Notes: generated by a model from the sequence alone, not told the origin. A stretch of 36,424 bases of DNA from Prevotella sp. (GCA_017483185.1 JAFULM010000058.1:1-36424); one strand, 5' to 3'; shown: positions 7,530-16,445, numbered from the stretch's first letter. Numbers and translations are program-made.

Positions 7530-10433
7530 TCATTTCAGCAAGAAGTTGATGATGCCACGCATGATTGACGCCTGTTTGTTCTTATCCGTGATACATTCGA
7601 AAGGAAAGCCCATCGTCAGTGTGCGATAGTCTTGTCCCTTGTATGCCACGCAGGCATTGTGGCCGTCAGAATAACGCATGACGGGAAATGCCGTGCCGGT
7701 CGGGTGGAGGATGTCTGGTGCTGTGGCGGCATAGTGAGTCTCGTTGAGCGTATTATGGAAATTGATGGTTGTTCCCATTCCCTCCACGTTGCCATTGCAG
7801 TTGCGGTTGCTACCCCCAGCCTGACACTTCAGTATGTCCGAAACAAAAAATCTTTCTTCCGCGGAAGCCATGTCTGTGCCTATGTAAGAACCGCTGACAA
7901 ACAGTTTGCCTCCACGTCCGACATATTCTCGGAGATGCTTTTGCATTGATGTCCGGAACGTCTTGTAGAATACCAAGCTGTGCTTGTCATCGCGTTCAAG
8001 TCCTAACAGCAGGTCCACCATATCATATCGTGACAGGTTGATGCGACCGTCTTCCACGGCATGGCTTGAGCAGCTCACGATGTTATATCGTCCGGACTGC
8101 ATGATGGCTTCGGCGTGAGTGCGGACATAGTTCATATCGTTACCGGCAATGAAGTGTCCTGCCAATTCGTTTCCGCTCCATCCAAGCCCACTCTCGTCTT
8201 CGATACCCACGCGGCAACGGTCAAAAACCTGTTGTCTTCCTACCCATCCGGCCGTACGTCCCAATGTTACTCCGGGATCGTCGTCGAGGTCGAAACCTTG
8301 TTCCGTCGCATTGTTGCGAACCGCAGGAGAGGACAGACGATGAAAGCCGTTGACAATCAAAATGTCACCGGATGCCTCAGGGTCATATTTCGCGCATAAG
8401 ACTTCGGTCGGGAAACTCTCACCTCCTCGATTGACTGCAGCCAGCCGGAAACTGTAGAGAACTCCCGGCTCCAATTTCATTTTATAGCTTTCGGATGAGT
8501 TGATGTGTATGCCGTTGTCAAAACCGGTACTGCCGCAAGCCGTATACAATATGTATCCTGTGGGCTGTGACGTTGCCTCCTGTGGGTCTCTGACCGCAGC
8601 CCAGCTCAAACGTATCTCATCTTTATTTGTAAATTCTATGCTGAAATTGTCTGGTGTGAGTGGTGATACAACGTATGAATGGCCATGCTGGTCACTGATG
8701 TATCTGAGAATGGTTTTATATATGGAACGTGCAAGTGTAAAGCGGAAGTTCGGATCCTGCCCGTAGAGCATGTCCGGAAAATTCTGGTGGGACATGGTTT
8801 CGAGGATTGCACTGGGAACTTCCGGCAAACGTGTCTCTGAATAATTGCGGTCATAGAGTTCACGACGGTTCCAATGGCCGTATTTGTATTTCAGATCTCT
8901 TGCCGTATTGTTTAAGAGGGCTTCGGCAAAATCTCGTGATGCGAGTCGAGATATGCCGGCATTGAGGTATCCGTCGTTGTAACTCGTGGTGCAAATAGCC
9001 AAAGGCCCGATGAGTCCGGTCCCATCTTTTGCATAGCCTGCATCGCTGTGGATGGCCAATGACAACTCGATGGGGACACCGAGCCCGTCACAGGAGGGAA
9101 CAAAACAAGAACCGCCGGCGAGATAGTTGGTCATCAGCGAACGTGTGTTAATGTCGTCGCTATAGTCGTCATTCCCGTTTTTTGTGCTATAAATATTTTG
9201 TGGCATGCCAGCCCATTGTGCCCAGTAGCGTGCACCTTCGAGACAGCGTGGCATACCGCTTGTCGTTCCTCCCCGTTCGATATTTCCCATGCCTCCGCCA
9301 AAGCGCACGGCGTCTGTGGTAACGACACCTTTGTGTGAACTAAGATTGGTGAGGGTGACGCGGTTGAACTCGTTGCAACCTTTGTCAAAGTCGAACGTGC
9401 CTAAATAAGTCCATGTCCCGCCGCCCATCTGTTGGTTGACATGAATATCGGTTTGACCGCCTTTATGCCAAACCGTGTAGCAAGCATCGTCCACGCTGTT
9501 TTTTAATGTCTTATAACTTACGTAGACAGCATAACGTCCTTCTTGCGGTATACGTGGCTGATAGGAGACAATGCTGCATCTGTTTTTTTTATTGATGGTG
9601 CGCGCCATACGTGCTGTTCCGGCGACAAAGGGATTTTCTCCGTCGACATAGTTCCCTGTGTGACGTGCAAATCCTCGTGTTCCGCAGTCTCTCCATTTTT
9701 GTTTTCCGTTGACCTCAATATACGTTGTCCCCGGCAGCCTGTCGTCGTTGTCAATGATGATTTCATGTCGTTGCCAGTCGCGTTCGCGCGGCGTGAATAC
9801 GACCGCCCCGGCTTTCTCAAGCATGGGTATCAGATAAGGGACTACGATGGTTTGGGTGAATAGGTCTTCGGTAGTACCGAATAGTTTGGGGCGTTGCCAT
9901 TGCCATTCGTTGCGTTTCTGGTTATAATAAAAACCGTGACTGGCCCAAATAGAGATATGTCTGTTTTGGAGTCCGTGTGTGATATGTGCCGGATAGGAAG
10001 CATTGCGAGTCCAAGGTTGTCCGTCGTAGTCGATATTGCCCCATAATTTTCTCCCGCCATTATTCTGTGGCAAGCGATTGGGGATCAACTCTTCGATAGT
10101 CATGCCGTTGGTTACAACGACAATTTTATATTTGTTGTATGGTTTCGGCAGACTTTTCTTGAGTTTATTGTATATAGATGTCGTTATTTCTTGTGAAAAC
10201 TCTTGTTCACTGAACGCCGCATCAACAGTTACTGTCAACGCTTGTGTGCGGTTATTCAGTTTATAGTCCAATAGTCTCGGCTGCTTGGGTAACTTTTGTC
10301 CCCGGGCTTTGTAGCTGTCGAAAAATTTTTCCAGTTTTTTCGTTAGCTTTGCGTCATGTGCTGGAGTCTGTCCGCTGGCAGCAATGATTGCCAACGAAAG
10401 CATTACGAGTAAAATGTAAGTTCGTTTTCTCAT
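7530..10433 (-). CDS. Exported N-acetylmuramoyl-L-alanine amidase-like protein with inserted golvesin-type domain
   Basis: 967 aa with a signal peptide (1-20, cleaving near AASG-Q). Zinc-amidase (Amidase_3-like) elements are split: SIWASHGFYYN (H166) lies before and LAIHSDAGY (H462) and ILETMSHQN (E545) lie after a beta-rich stretch at about 234-380. That stretch looks like a golvesin/xanthan-lyase carbohydrate-binding module (TTYIEVNG...GRYAVYVSYKT...FNRVTLTN). A fibronectin-III-like domain follows (about 590-683), then a C-terminal alpha/beta domain resembling a glutamine-amidotransferase fold (DILIVNGF at 690, KLFVSGSYIGTD later). Such proteins are often annotated as amidase or xanthan lyase. 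Likely role: peptidoglycan cleavage or remodelling in the periplasm. Its stop leads into the 114-aa gene; plsC-like lies directly upstream with no gap. Domain borders are estimates. Confidence 0.8.
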   Translation of the reverse strand: MRKRTYILLVMLSLAIIAASGQTPAHDAKLTKKLEKFFDSYKARGQKLPKQPRLLDYKLNNRTQALTVTVDAAFSEQEFSQEITTSIYNKLKKSLPKPYNKYKIVVVTNGMTIEELIPNRLPQNNGGRKLWGNIDYDGQPWTRNASYPAHITHGLQNRHISIWASHGFYYNQKRNEWQWQRPKLFGTTEDLFTQTIVVPYLIPMLEKAGAVVFTPRERDWQRHEIIIDNDDRLPGTTYIEVNGKQKWRDCGTRGFARHTGNYVDGENPFVAGTARMARTINKKNRCSIVSYQPRIPQEGRYAVYVSYKTLKNSVDDACYTVWHKGGQTDIHVNQQMGGGTWTYLGTFDFDKGCNEFNRVTLTNLSSHKGVVTTDAVRFGGGMGNIERGGTTSGMPRCLEGARYWAQWAGMPQNIYSTKNGNDDYSDDINTRSLMTNYLAGGSCFVPSCDGLGVPIELSLAIHSDAGYAKDGTGLIGPLAICTTSYNDGYLNAGISRLASRDFAEALLNNTARDLKYKYGHWNRRELYDRNYSETRLPEVPSAILETMSHQNFPDMLYGQDPNFRFTLARSIYKTILRYISDQHGHSYVVSPLTPDNFSIEFTNKDEIRLSWAAVRDPQEATSQPTGYILYTACGSTGFDNGIHINSSESYKMKLEPGVLYSFRLAAVNRGGESFPTEVLCAKYDPEASGDILIVNGFHRLSSPAVRNNATEQGFDLDDDPGVTLGRTAGWVGRQQVFDRCRVGIEDESGLGWSGNELAGHFIAGNDMNYVRTHAEAIMQSGRYNIVSCSSHAVEDGRINLSRYDMVDLLLGLERDDKHSLVFYKTFRTSMQKHLREYVGRGGKLFVSGSYIGTDMASAEERFFVSDILKCQAGGSNRNCNGNVEGMGTTINFHNTLNETHYAATAPDILHPTGTAFPVMRYSDGHNACVAYKGQDYRTLTMGFPFECITDKNKQASIMRGIINFLLK

Positions 10434-10988
10434 CTAAATCTCGCCGACGGTAAAAAGTTCTGGTCGTTTGCCTTTGAAATCCTTGAAATAGAGTTTTATT
10501 TCTCGCATTTGACGGTCAATATCTCCGTCAGGGATTATGGTCTTTGTGCATGTGATATGCTTTTTTTCATAATCCACTCCGTAAAGAAGAATGGGTATTT
10601 CTGCTTTTTGTGCAATATAATAAAATCCTTTCTTCCATTCCGGATTTAGCGAACGTGTTCCTTCCGGCGTGATACATAGATGGAATGTTTGTGAGCGACG
10701 TGCCGTTTCTGCAAGATTGTCCGTCATGCTCGTATGTTTGGAACGCCAAACAGGTATGCCACCCAAATGACGGAAGACTGGACCAAGCGGCCAAAAGAAC
10801 CACTCCTTTTTCATTAAGAAGTTGCTCTTGATACCGTTGGCGCCGGAGTATAGTTGGCCAATGAGAAAGTCCCAGTTGCTGGTGTGAGGGGCGAGGCAGA
10901 TGATGTATTTGTCAGGATGGGGTTCAGACACATTTGCAGTCCACCCCATCTGTTTATACAAAATCCATCGGCAGAATGATTTCCACAT
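10434..10988 (-). CDS. 1-acyl-sn-glycerol-3-phosphate acyltransferase-like (PlsC family)
   Basis: 184 aa with the acyltransferase motifs in order: the catalytic HTSNWD (H35, D40; HX4D), FLMKKEWFFWPLGP, GGIPVWR (76-82) and ITPEGTRS with E109-G110-T111-R112. These transfer acyl groups from ACP or CoA to glycerol-phosphate-type acceptors. It is shorter than E. coli PlsC (245 aa) and has no clear membrane helix, which suits the compact subgroup common in Bacteroidota. The stop codon abuts the start codon of the amidase gene exactly, so the two are co-transcribed. The substrate may not be lysophosphatidate; ornithine-lipid or other acylations are alternatives. Confidence 0.85.
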   Translation of the reverse strand: MWKSFCRWILYKQMGWTANVSEPHPDKYIICLAPHTSNWDFLIGQLYSGANGIKSNFLMKKEWFFWPLGPVFRHLGGIPVWRSKHTSMTDNLAETARRSQTFHLCITPEGTRSLNPEWKKGFYYIAQKAEIPILLYGVDYEKKHITCTKTIIPDGDIDRQMREIKLYFKDFKGKRPELFTVGEI

Positions 10989-11065
10989 GATGTTTATGTC
11001 TTTTCTTTGTTATCCCGACAGACCGCCGATGTCTCATGACCGCCGACGGTCCGGTGTGGATTGTG

Positions 11066-11338
11066 TCAGTGAAGGTTGTTAATCTGGTCTACAATCTCAT
11101 TGACGCTGCTGTTGAATTGCTCAATGATGTTTTTAAAATAAGTTTTGGCTGGTATGCCAGGTTCCACGTGTGATACTCTGCGTGTGTAGTCCCCACCCAT
11201 TTTGATGATGGAGTGGAGCATGGCTTCCACATTTTCACGTTCAACTTCCGCACTATAGAGCGATGCTGCTATACATTCTGCAAAAAGTTCTTCGCAGATA
11301 CGGTTGATGTTGTGTTTTATTGTTCTTCTGTTTGCCAT
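11066..11338 (-). CDS. Conserved small helical protein, unknown function
   Basis: 90 aa, predicted mostly helical, beginning MANRRTIKHNINRICEELF and containing the conserved-looking motif GGDYTRRVSHVEPG around residues 49-62. No signal peptide or membrane helix. I have the impression of a family conserved in Bacteroidales but cannot name a function. It precedes the acyltransferase gene by 77 bases and may begin the leftward operon. A possible -7 box lies 135 bases upstream at 11473-11480. Confidence 0.65.
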   Translation of the reverse strand: MANRRTIKHNINRICEELFAECIAASLYSAEVERENVEAMLHSIIKMGGDYTRRVSHVEPGIPAKTYFKNIIEQFNSSVNEIVDQINNLH

Positions 11339-11472
11339 AATTGTATGTCTTTTTTATGATATTACCAGATGCATGCTTGGGCTATATTTCGTTCATATTG
11401 CTGTCAAATGCATTTTTCTACATCTTGCTTTGATTAGTTTTAAATGTTTGTCCAGCAAGTGAGTAGCATCGT

Positions 11473-11480
11473 CAAAGATA
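11473..11480 (-). promoter_or_regulatory. Possible -7 box reading leftward
   Basis: The minus strand reads TATCTTTG (TAnnTTTG). No matching TTTG sits 19-22 bases upstream. If used, it gives a leader of about 130 bases before the 90-aa gene. The rest of 11339-11574 is A/T-rich and shows no gene. Confidence 0.35.
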
Positions 11481-11574
11481 CATAAAATAATTGAATGGCG
11501 ATGATTTTTATCATAAAAAAATATTAATTCGGTGATTTTGTTGTTTTTCTTTCCCTTTTATTTGTGATTTTGAT

Positions 11575-11582
11575 TATTTTTG
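11575..11582 (+). promoter_or_regulatory. Possible -7 box for PPi-phosphofructokinase
   Basis: TATTTTTG fits TAnnTTTG and lies 112 bases before the ATG at 11695. The -33 half is unclear. Between them, 11583-11694 is a leader with no recognised riboswitch. Confidence 0.4.
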
Positions 11583-11694
11583 CATTTCGAAATGAGAGAG
11601 GCCCATCTGTACTGTATTTTGAGGTGCCTTTGTGTCTCGTGGACATTGATTTGTGAGATAATTCATTATTCAAAAAATACATAGATTATATTGT

Positions 11695-13338
11695 ATGGAA
11701 AAGAGTGCATTGCAGATAGCAAGAGCTGCTTATCAGCCCAAGTTGCCTAAGGCTCTTCAGGGCGCAGTGAAAATCAAAGAAGGAGAACCGACACAGAGTG
11801 TAGACAATCAGGAAGAAATCAAAAAACTCTTCCCTAACACTTATGGTATGCCTGTGGTTGAGTTTGTTCCCAGCGATGAGTCCAACGGAAAGAAAATGAA
11901 TGTTGGTGTCATTCTTAGCGGTGGACAGGCCCCCGGTGGCCACAATGTCATTACTGGACTTTTTGATCAGATTAAGAAAATCAATCCCGAAAACCGTCTC
12001 TTCGGTTTTATTCTTGGTCCCGGAGGTCTCGTTGACCACGATTATATGGAAATCACGAAAGAGTTTGTGGACAATTACCGTAACACAGGCGGATTTGATA
12101 TGATAGGTTCCGGCCGTACGAAGTTAGAGAAGGTAGACCAGTTTGAGAAAGGATTGGAAATCATCCGCGAGCTTGATATCCAGGCTATTGTCATCATCGG
12201 TGGTGATGATTCCAATACCAATGCATGTGTGTTGGCAGAATATTATGCAGCAAAGAATTATGGTGTTCAGGTAATAGGATGCCCCAAGACTATCGACGGA
12301 GACCTTAAGAACAGTCAGATTGAGACCAGTTTCGGTTTCGATACAGCTACAAAGACGTATGCCGAGCTTATAGGAAACATCGAGCGTGATTGTAATTCAG
12401 CACGTAAGTATTGGCATTTCATAAAGGTTATGGGGCGTTCGGCCAGCCATATCGCTCTTGAGTGTGCATTGCAGTGCCAGCCAAACGTATGTCTCATCTC
12501 CGAGGAGGTTCAGCAGAAAGACATGACTCTCAACCAGATTGTTGACCAACTCTGTGAGACTATCGCATACCGTGCGGCTCAAGGCAACAACTTCGGTACT
12601 GTTATTGTGCCGGAGGGACTTATCGAGTTCATTCCCGCTATCGGTCGTCTGATACAGGAACTCAACGATTTGCTCGCCGCTCATGGTGCCGATTACAAGG
12701 ATTTGGACAAGGACGCGCAGCGTGAGTATATCATTGCACACCTTTCAAAAGAAAATGCCGCCACGTTCGAGACACTGCCAGAGGGTGTTGCCCGTCAGCT
12801 CTCTTTGGATCGTGATCCTCATGGAAACGTTCAGGTTTCGCTCATTGAGACGGAAAAACTGCTTTCTGACATGTGTGAAGCCCGTTTGGCACAGTGGACG
12901 AAAGAAGGTAAATTCGTCGGTAAGTTTGCCGCACTGCATCACTTCTTCGGATACGAAGGACGTTGCGCTGCTCCGTCTAATTTTGATGCAGACTATTGCT
13001 ACGCTCTCGGAACAAGTGCCGCACAGCTTATTGCCAACGGCAAGACCGGCTACATGGCAATCGTCAAGAACACCACTGCTCCGGCAGAGGAGTGGATAGC
13101 CGGTGGTGTGCCAATCACAATGATGATGAACATCGAGCGTCGCAATGGCGAGAACAAGCCTGTAATTCGCAAAGCTCTCGTCGAACTTGACGGTAATCCA
13201 TTCAAGGCTTTAGCTGCAAAGCGTGACGAGTGGGCGAAGGAAACATGTTATATCTATCCTGGACCGATACAGTATTGGGGCCCGACAGAAGTATGTGACC
13301 AGCCTACAAGAACATTGGCTCTCGAACAGAGCAAATAA
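11695..13338 (+). CDS. pfp: Diphosphate--fructose-6-phosphate 1-phosphotransferase (PPi-PFK)
   Basis: Interconverts fructose-6-phosphate and fructose-1,6-bisphosphate using pyrophosphate, a reversible glycolytic step. At 547 aa it is the long plant-beta-like type. The PPi-specific signatures are clear: IIGGDDSNTNA (168-177), where the Asp after GGD replaces the Gly of ATP-dependent enzymes, and CPKTIDGDLKN (196-206), whose Lys before TIDGD is also diagnostic. SGGQAPGGHN (75-84) forms the phosphate-binding opening. It is monocistronic, with a hairpin terminator right after the stop that overlaps the leader of the next gene. Confidence 0.96.
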   Translation: MEKSALQIARAAYQPKLPKALQGAVKIKEGEPTQSVDNQEEIKKLFPNTYGMPVVEFVPSDESNGKKMNVGVILSGGQAPGGHNVITGLFDQIKKINPENRLFGFILGPGGLVDHDYMEITKEFVDNYRNTGGFDMIGSGRTKLEKVDQFEKGLEIIRELDIQAIVIIGGDDSNTNACVLAEYYAAKNYGVQVIGCPKTIDGDLKNSQIETSFGFDTATKTYAELIGNIERDCNSARKYWHFIKVMGRSASHIALECALQCQPNVCLISEEVQQKDMTLNQIVDQLCETIAYRAAQGNNFGTVIVPEGLIEFIPAIGRLIQELNDLLAAHGADYKDLDKDAQREYIIAHLSKENAATFETLPEGVARQLSLDRDPHGNVQVSLIETEKLLSDMCEARLAQWTKEGKFVGKFAALHHFFGYEGRCAAPSNFDADYCYALGTSAAQLIANGKTGYMAIVKNTTAPAEEWIAGGVPITMMMNIERRNGENKPVIRKALVELDGNPFKALAAKRDEWAKETCYIYPGPIQYWGPTEVCDQPTRTLALEQSK

Positions 13339-13353
13339 TGAAGAATTAAAACC

Positions 13354-13415
13354 AAGCCACGTGCGCTATGCGGGCCTCTATATTTGCAGCGGCCCGTTTG
13401 GCCCGTGGCTTTTTT
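13354..13415 (+). terminator. Terminator of pfp, with an internal hairpin
   Basis: AAGCCACG (13354-13361) pairs with CGTGGCTT (13404-13411) and runs into TTTTTT. Inside, CGGGCC (13371-13376) pairs with GGCCCG (13391-13396). The right arm ends only a few bases before the next start codon at 13420. Confidence 0.75.
13379..13386 (+). promoter_or_regulatory. -7 box inside the pfp terminator loop, for the GH25 gene
   Basis: TATATTTG fits TAnnTTTG exactly and lies in the loop between the inner arms of the terminator. Transcription would begin near 13393, leaving a leader of about 27 bases to the ATG at 13420. A good TTTG at -33 is missing. Confidence 0.45.
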
Positions 13416-13419
13416 CAGT

Positions 13420-14310
13420 ATGCCCAAGACAACAAAGAAACGTACAACCGGAAAGCCTACACATCGCGTCTACCGTTCTCCTGTGAAGCGGAAGAAGCCA
13501 GGATTGTTTCTGCGAATGTTGCAGCGACTCCCAAGCTGGGCGTGGTGGCTGGGCGGTGCGCTTGTGGTTATCGGATATATTTGGGCTTTCTATTACTTTT
13601 TTGTCGGACCGTTCGGGTTCCGTTGGCGGGCTTTATATGGCGATGTCTCATATCCCGAAGGTTATGAGATCCACGGTATAGACATCAGCCATTATCAAGG
13701 TATAATAGATTGGGAGAATCTGAGGAACAACGGCATGATAGAGAAATGTCCGGTACGTTTCGTTATGATAAAGGCCACGGAGGGAGCGAGCCGACTTGAC
13801 AATCGCTTCAAGGACAATTTCTATCAAGCGCGTGAATATGGTTTTATCCGTGGAGCATACCACTTTTGGAGTACCCGTTCGACAGGAGAGGCGCAAGCCC
13901 GATATTTCATTAGTCAGGTGAAATTGGAGGAAGGCGATCTTCCTCCGGTGCTTGATGTGGAGCATAAGCCGAAGGATCAAAGCCCGGAGGACTTCAAGAA
14001 GAGCGTGCTTACGTGGCTTGACATTGTCGAAGCGCATTATAAGGTCAAGCCGATAATCTACACCTATTATAAATTTAAGATGGCATATCTCAGCGATTCC
14101 ATCTTCGACCGCTATCCGTATTGGATAGCCCACTATTATGTGGACAAGGTGGAATATAAAGGCAAGTGGAAGTTTTGGCAACACACGGATTGCGGCCGCC
14201 TGCCCGGTATAAAAGGATATGTGGACTTCAATATTTACAACGGAAGCTACTATGATCTTCGCCGTCTTACCATTGGCGGACGTGAAGAAGATGACGACGA
14301 ACTTTATTGA
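13420..14310 (+). CDS. GH25 lysozyme-like muramidase with N-terminal membrane anchor
   Basis: 296 aa. A basic N-terminal stretch (1-33) precedes one membrane helix (about 41-63), so the enzyme domain should face the periplasm. The GH25 fold begins with GIDISHYQG (86-94, D88) and has MIKATEG (116-122) and the catalytic pair in VLDVEHK (D179, E181). YWIAHYYV and FWQHTDCG then give the later strands. The family cleaves the beta-1,4 bond between MurNAc and GlcNAc. The start at 13420 is preferred over 13384, because the earlier ATG lies in the pfp terminator. It converges with prmA, whose stop is only 3 bases away. Confidence 0.88.
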   Translation: MPKTTKKRTTGKPTHRVYRSPVKRKKPGLFLRMLQRLPSWAWWLGGALVVIGYIWAFYYFFVGPFGFRWRALYGDVSYPEGYEIHGIDISHYQGIIDWENLRNNGMIEKCPVRFVMIKATEGASRLDNRFKDNFYQAREYGFIRGAYHFWSTRSTGEAQARYFISQVKLEEGDLPPVLDVEHKPKDQSPEDFKKSVLTWLDIVEAHYKVKPIIYTYYKFKMAYLSDSIFDRYPYWIAHYYVDKVEYKGKWKFWQHTDCGRLPGIKGYVDFNIYNGSYYDLRRLTIGGREEDDDELY

Positions 14311-14313
14311 TGC

Positions 14314-15201
14314 TTATTGACCGACACGGAACATCATGCAGGCCCAGCCATTGCTCTCTGACGTTTGGCTGAGTGTGAGACCGAGTTCGGATGCCTTTGT
14401 TTTCAGAATGTCCATGTCTTCGCAGTAGAAGCCACTGATCACGAGAGCGGCGCCATCGTTCATTACGCTGCGGAAGGCGGACATGTCGTTTAGCAGAATA
14501 TTACGGTTGATGTTGGCCGTGACAATGTCAAACCGTTCACCGATACTGTCCAATATTGAGGCGTCACCGAGCATAGAACAGAACCTGTCGTCCACTCGGT
14601 TTATCACAGCGTTGTGACGCGCATTGTCCACACTCCATTCGTCAATGTCATATCCGACGGCTCTTTTTGCGCCGCATTTCAAGGCGATAATGCCCAATAT
14701 GCCCGTTCCACATCCGCAATCGAGCATCTTTTTGCCGTCCATGTCTGTGGCCAACAGCGTGCCGGCGACCATGCGTGTCGTTTCGTGGTTGCCCGTACCG
14801 AAAGCCAGGCGGGCATCGATTTCGATGCTGATATCGTAACTGTTGCTCGTAGGAAGATGCCGGCCGTCGTGTATTACGCAACGCTCACCAATCGCAATCG
14901 GTTCAAAACCTTCGTTTTCCCACGCTTCGTTCCAGTCCTTGTCTTCCGCCTCATTGATTTCGTATGTCACGCGGACCGAGTCAAACGGCACAGTCGCGAT
15001 GGCCATGTCAAGCGCATCGCGATCGAAAAGACATGTCTGAACATATCCTTTCATACCGTCCTCGGTATCTTCAAACGTCTCAAAACCTGTCTCACCGGCG
15101 AGTGCGGCGATGATGTCGCGTGTGTTCTGTACTATCATTTCGTAGTCTGTGTGACCGTCGGTTGTCGGTTTTATGTGGAAATCAATCTCGTAGTATTTCA
15201 T
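14314..15201 (-). CDS. prmA: Ribosomal protein L11 methyltransferase
   Basis: SAM-dependent enzyme that trimethylates ribosomal protein L11. 295 aa, with an N-terminal substrate-recognition part (1-110) and a Rossmann methyltransferase domain. FGTGNHETT (134-142) is the PrmA signature, DCGCGTGILG (161-170) is the SAM-binding motif I, and GYDID (183-187) ends motif II. VTANINRNILL (about residue 228) corresponds to the NPPY-like region (NINxN in PrmA). It is a single gene on the minus strand, converging on the GH25 gene without an obvious terminator. Confidence 0.95.
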   Translation of the reverse strand: MKYYEIDFHIKPTTDGHTDYEMIVQNTRDIIAALAGETGFETFEDTEDGMKGYVQTCLFDRDALDMAIATVPFDSVRVTYEINEAEDKDWNEAWENEGFEPIAIGERCVIHDGRHLPTSNSYDISIEIDARLAFGTGNHETTRMVAGTLLATDMDGKKMLDCGCGTGILGIIALKCGAKRAVGYDIDEWSVDNARHNAVINRVDDRFCSMLGDASILDSIGERFDIVTANINRNILLNDMSAFRSVMNDGAALVISGFYCEDMDILKTKASELGLTLSQTSESNGWACMMFRVGQ

Positions 15202-15531
15202 TGTCGTGTGGATTTTAATGCAAAATTACAAAAACTCTTCGGAATAGGATGCTAAAAAGAACGGAAATGCGCTGAATGTAAGTAATTGTGAAGCATAGCA
15301 ATATCTTTAGAGTACAAAGAGTTTGGCATATCGTTGTGATATTTCATTGCACCTTTGCTATTTGACACAACCAGCGCAAAACTGTTTGTTGGTACAAGGG
15401 CGTTGCGCTGACGGTATTTTAAGTAGGCCGGTGCACCGTGCGTGTGACATTAGGTGCGGGTGTTGGAGATGATTTGTCCAAAACTTACGTAAAAAATAGG
15501 GAAAAACCTACCGCCGTTTAGGGTTTTTCCG
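15202..15531. other. Intergenic region with no gene seen
   Basis: About 330 bases between divergent prmA and the Trp/Tyr-rich protein gene. No frame of useful length is open, and no hairpin with a T-run is evident. A degenerate -7-like CACCTTTG at 15350 could start a short transcript, but the spacing to an upstream TTTG is wrong. The promoter for the rightward gene follows at 15532. Confidence 0.5.
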
Positions 15532-15539
15532 TATATTTG
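15532..15539 (+). promoter_or_regulatory. -7 box for the Trp/Tyr-rich protein and porin genes
   Basis: TATATTTG fits TAnnTTTG. It lies 58 bases before the preferred ATG at 15597 and leaves room for either of the two ATGs (15591, 15597). A clear -33 TTTG is not seen. Confidence 0.5.
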
Positions 15540-15596
15540 TCATCAGATTATTGGTAAATTTGTAACGTGAATAAAAGAATTAAATACGTAATGATT

Positions 15597-16445
15597 ATGA
15601 AAAGATTGTTTCTTGCATCATTAGTGTCTGTGGCGTTGCCGTTTTCGGGAGTCGCTCAGGACGATATGTATTTTGTCCCGACCAAGGCCAACATAGAGAA
15701 GAGCAAGCGTGACTACGGTATGCCACGCGACACTTATTACTCCGGCAGTGACCGCAGTGTCGACGAGTATAATCGTCGTGGAAGCTATTTTCATGAAATA
15801 GATTCTGCAGGCAATGATATTGTGGATTTTGACGCCGTGGCCGGTGCTTATCCCGATTCGACCGTGACAGACATGTCCGATGACTATCGGGTGACGCGCC
15901 GCATGAGTCGTTTCGACGACTATGCTTGGTCCGAGCCTTATTGGGCCGGTTATTACGCCGGACGCTCGTCGTGGTACGGCTGGTATGACCCGTGGTATTC
16001 TCCCGGCTGGTATGGCTGGTATTATCCGTGGTATTGTGGTTGGTATGATCCGTGGTACTATGGCTGGCACTCTCCGTGGTATGGTTATCACGGCTGGTAC
16101 GGCTGGGGCTGGGGTGGCCCGCACTATGTGACCGTCGTAGGCGGAGGACCGACCGGTACGCGCAATCGTGCTTACGGCACGACTCGTTTAGGAGCAAGCC
16201 GCAACAGTGGTGCTGCATCGGTATCGAATGGCATTGCCAATCGCAGCAGGAGAATGGCTTCCGGTGTGCGCAATCGCAGCTTCTCTGCATCAGAACGTTT
16301 TGGTGTGAACCGCACTAACACGACGGTCCGCAGTAATCCTGTTCAGCGTTCCACTCCGTCTTACAACAGAGGCAGTTTCAGTGGCGGAAGCCGCTCCGGT
16401 GGTGGCGGCGGGTCACGTGGCGGTGGTTTCGGCGGCCGCAGATAA
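15597..16445 (+). CDS. Exported Trp/Tyr/Gly-rich repeat protein, unknown function
   Basis: About 282 aa. The signal peptide MKRLFLASLVSVALPFSGVA ends before QDD, which favours the start at 15597 (or 15591) over the GTG at 15567. Three zones follow. An acidic, Asp/Tyr-containing part (about 20-110) comes first. A block of about 65 residues (111-177) built from WYGWYDPWY-like units with Gly and Pro is next. Last comes a Ser/Arg/Asn-rich part ending in a Gly/Ser/Arg tail (SGGGGGSRGGGFGGRR). The tail resembles low-complexity surface proteins. No enzyme motif is seen. The porin gene begins 71 bases later, so the two may be one transcript. The aromatic block looks suited to polysaccharide or membrane-interface contact; that is inference. 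Confidence 0.75.
   Translation: MKRLFLASLVSVALPFSGVAQDDMYFVPTKANIEKSKRDYGMPRDTYYSGSDRSVDEYNRRGSYFHEIDSAGNDIVDFDAVAGAYPDSTVTDMSDDYRVTRRMSRFDDYAWSEPYWAGYYAGRSSWYGWYDPWYSPGWYGWYYPWYCGWYDPWYYGWHSPWYGYHGWYGWGWGGPHYVTVVGGGPTGTRNRAYGTTRLGASRNSGAASVSNGIANRSRRMASGVRNRSFSASERFGVNRTNTTVRSNPVQRSTPSYNRGSFSGGSRSGGGGGSRGGGFGGRR

Noticed and set aside
11583..11694. Possible riboswitch in the leader of pfp
   Set aside because: No known riboswitch core or terminator/anti-terminator pair was recognised; the leader is simply A/T-rich.
15301..15420. Small RNA gene between prmA and the Trp/Tyr-rich protein gene
   Set aside because: A degenerate CACCTTTG box exists, but the -33 spacing is wrong and no terminator follows.
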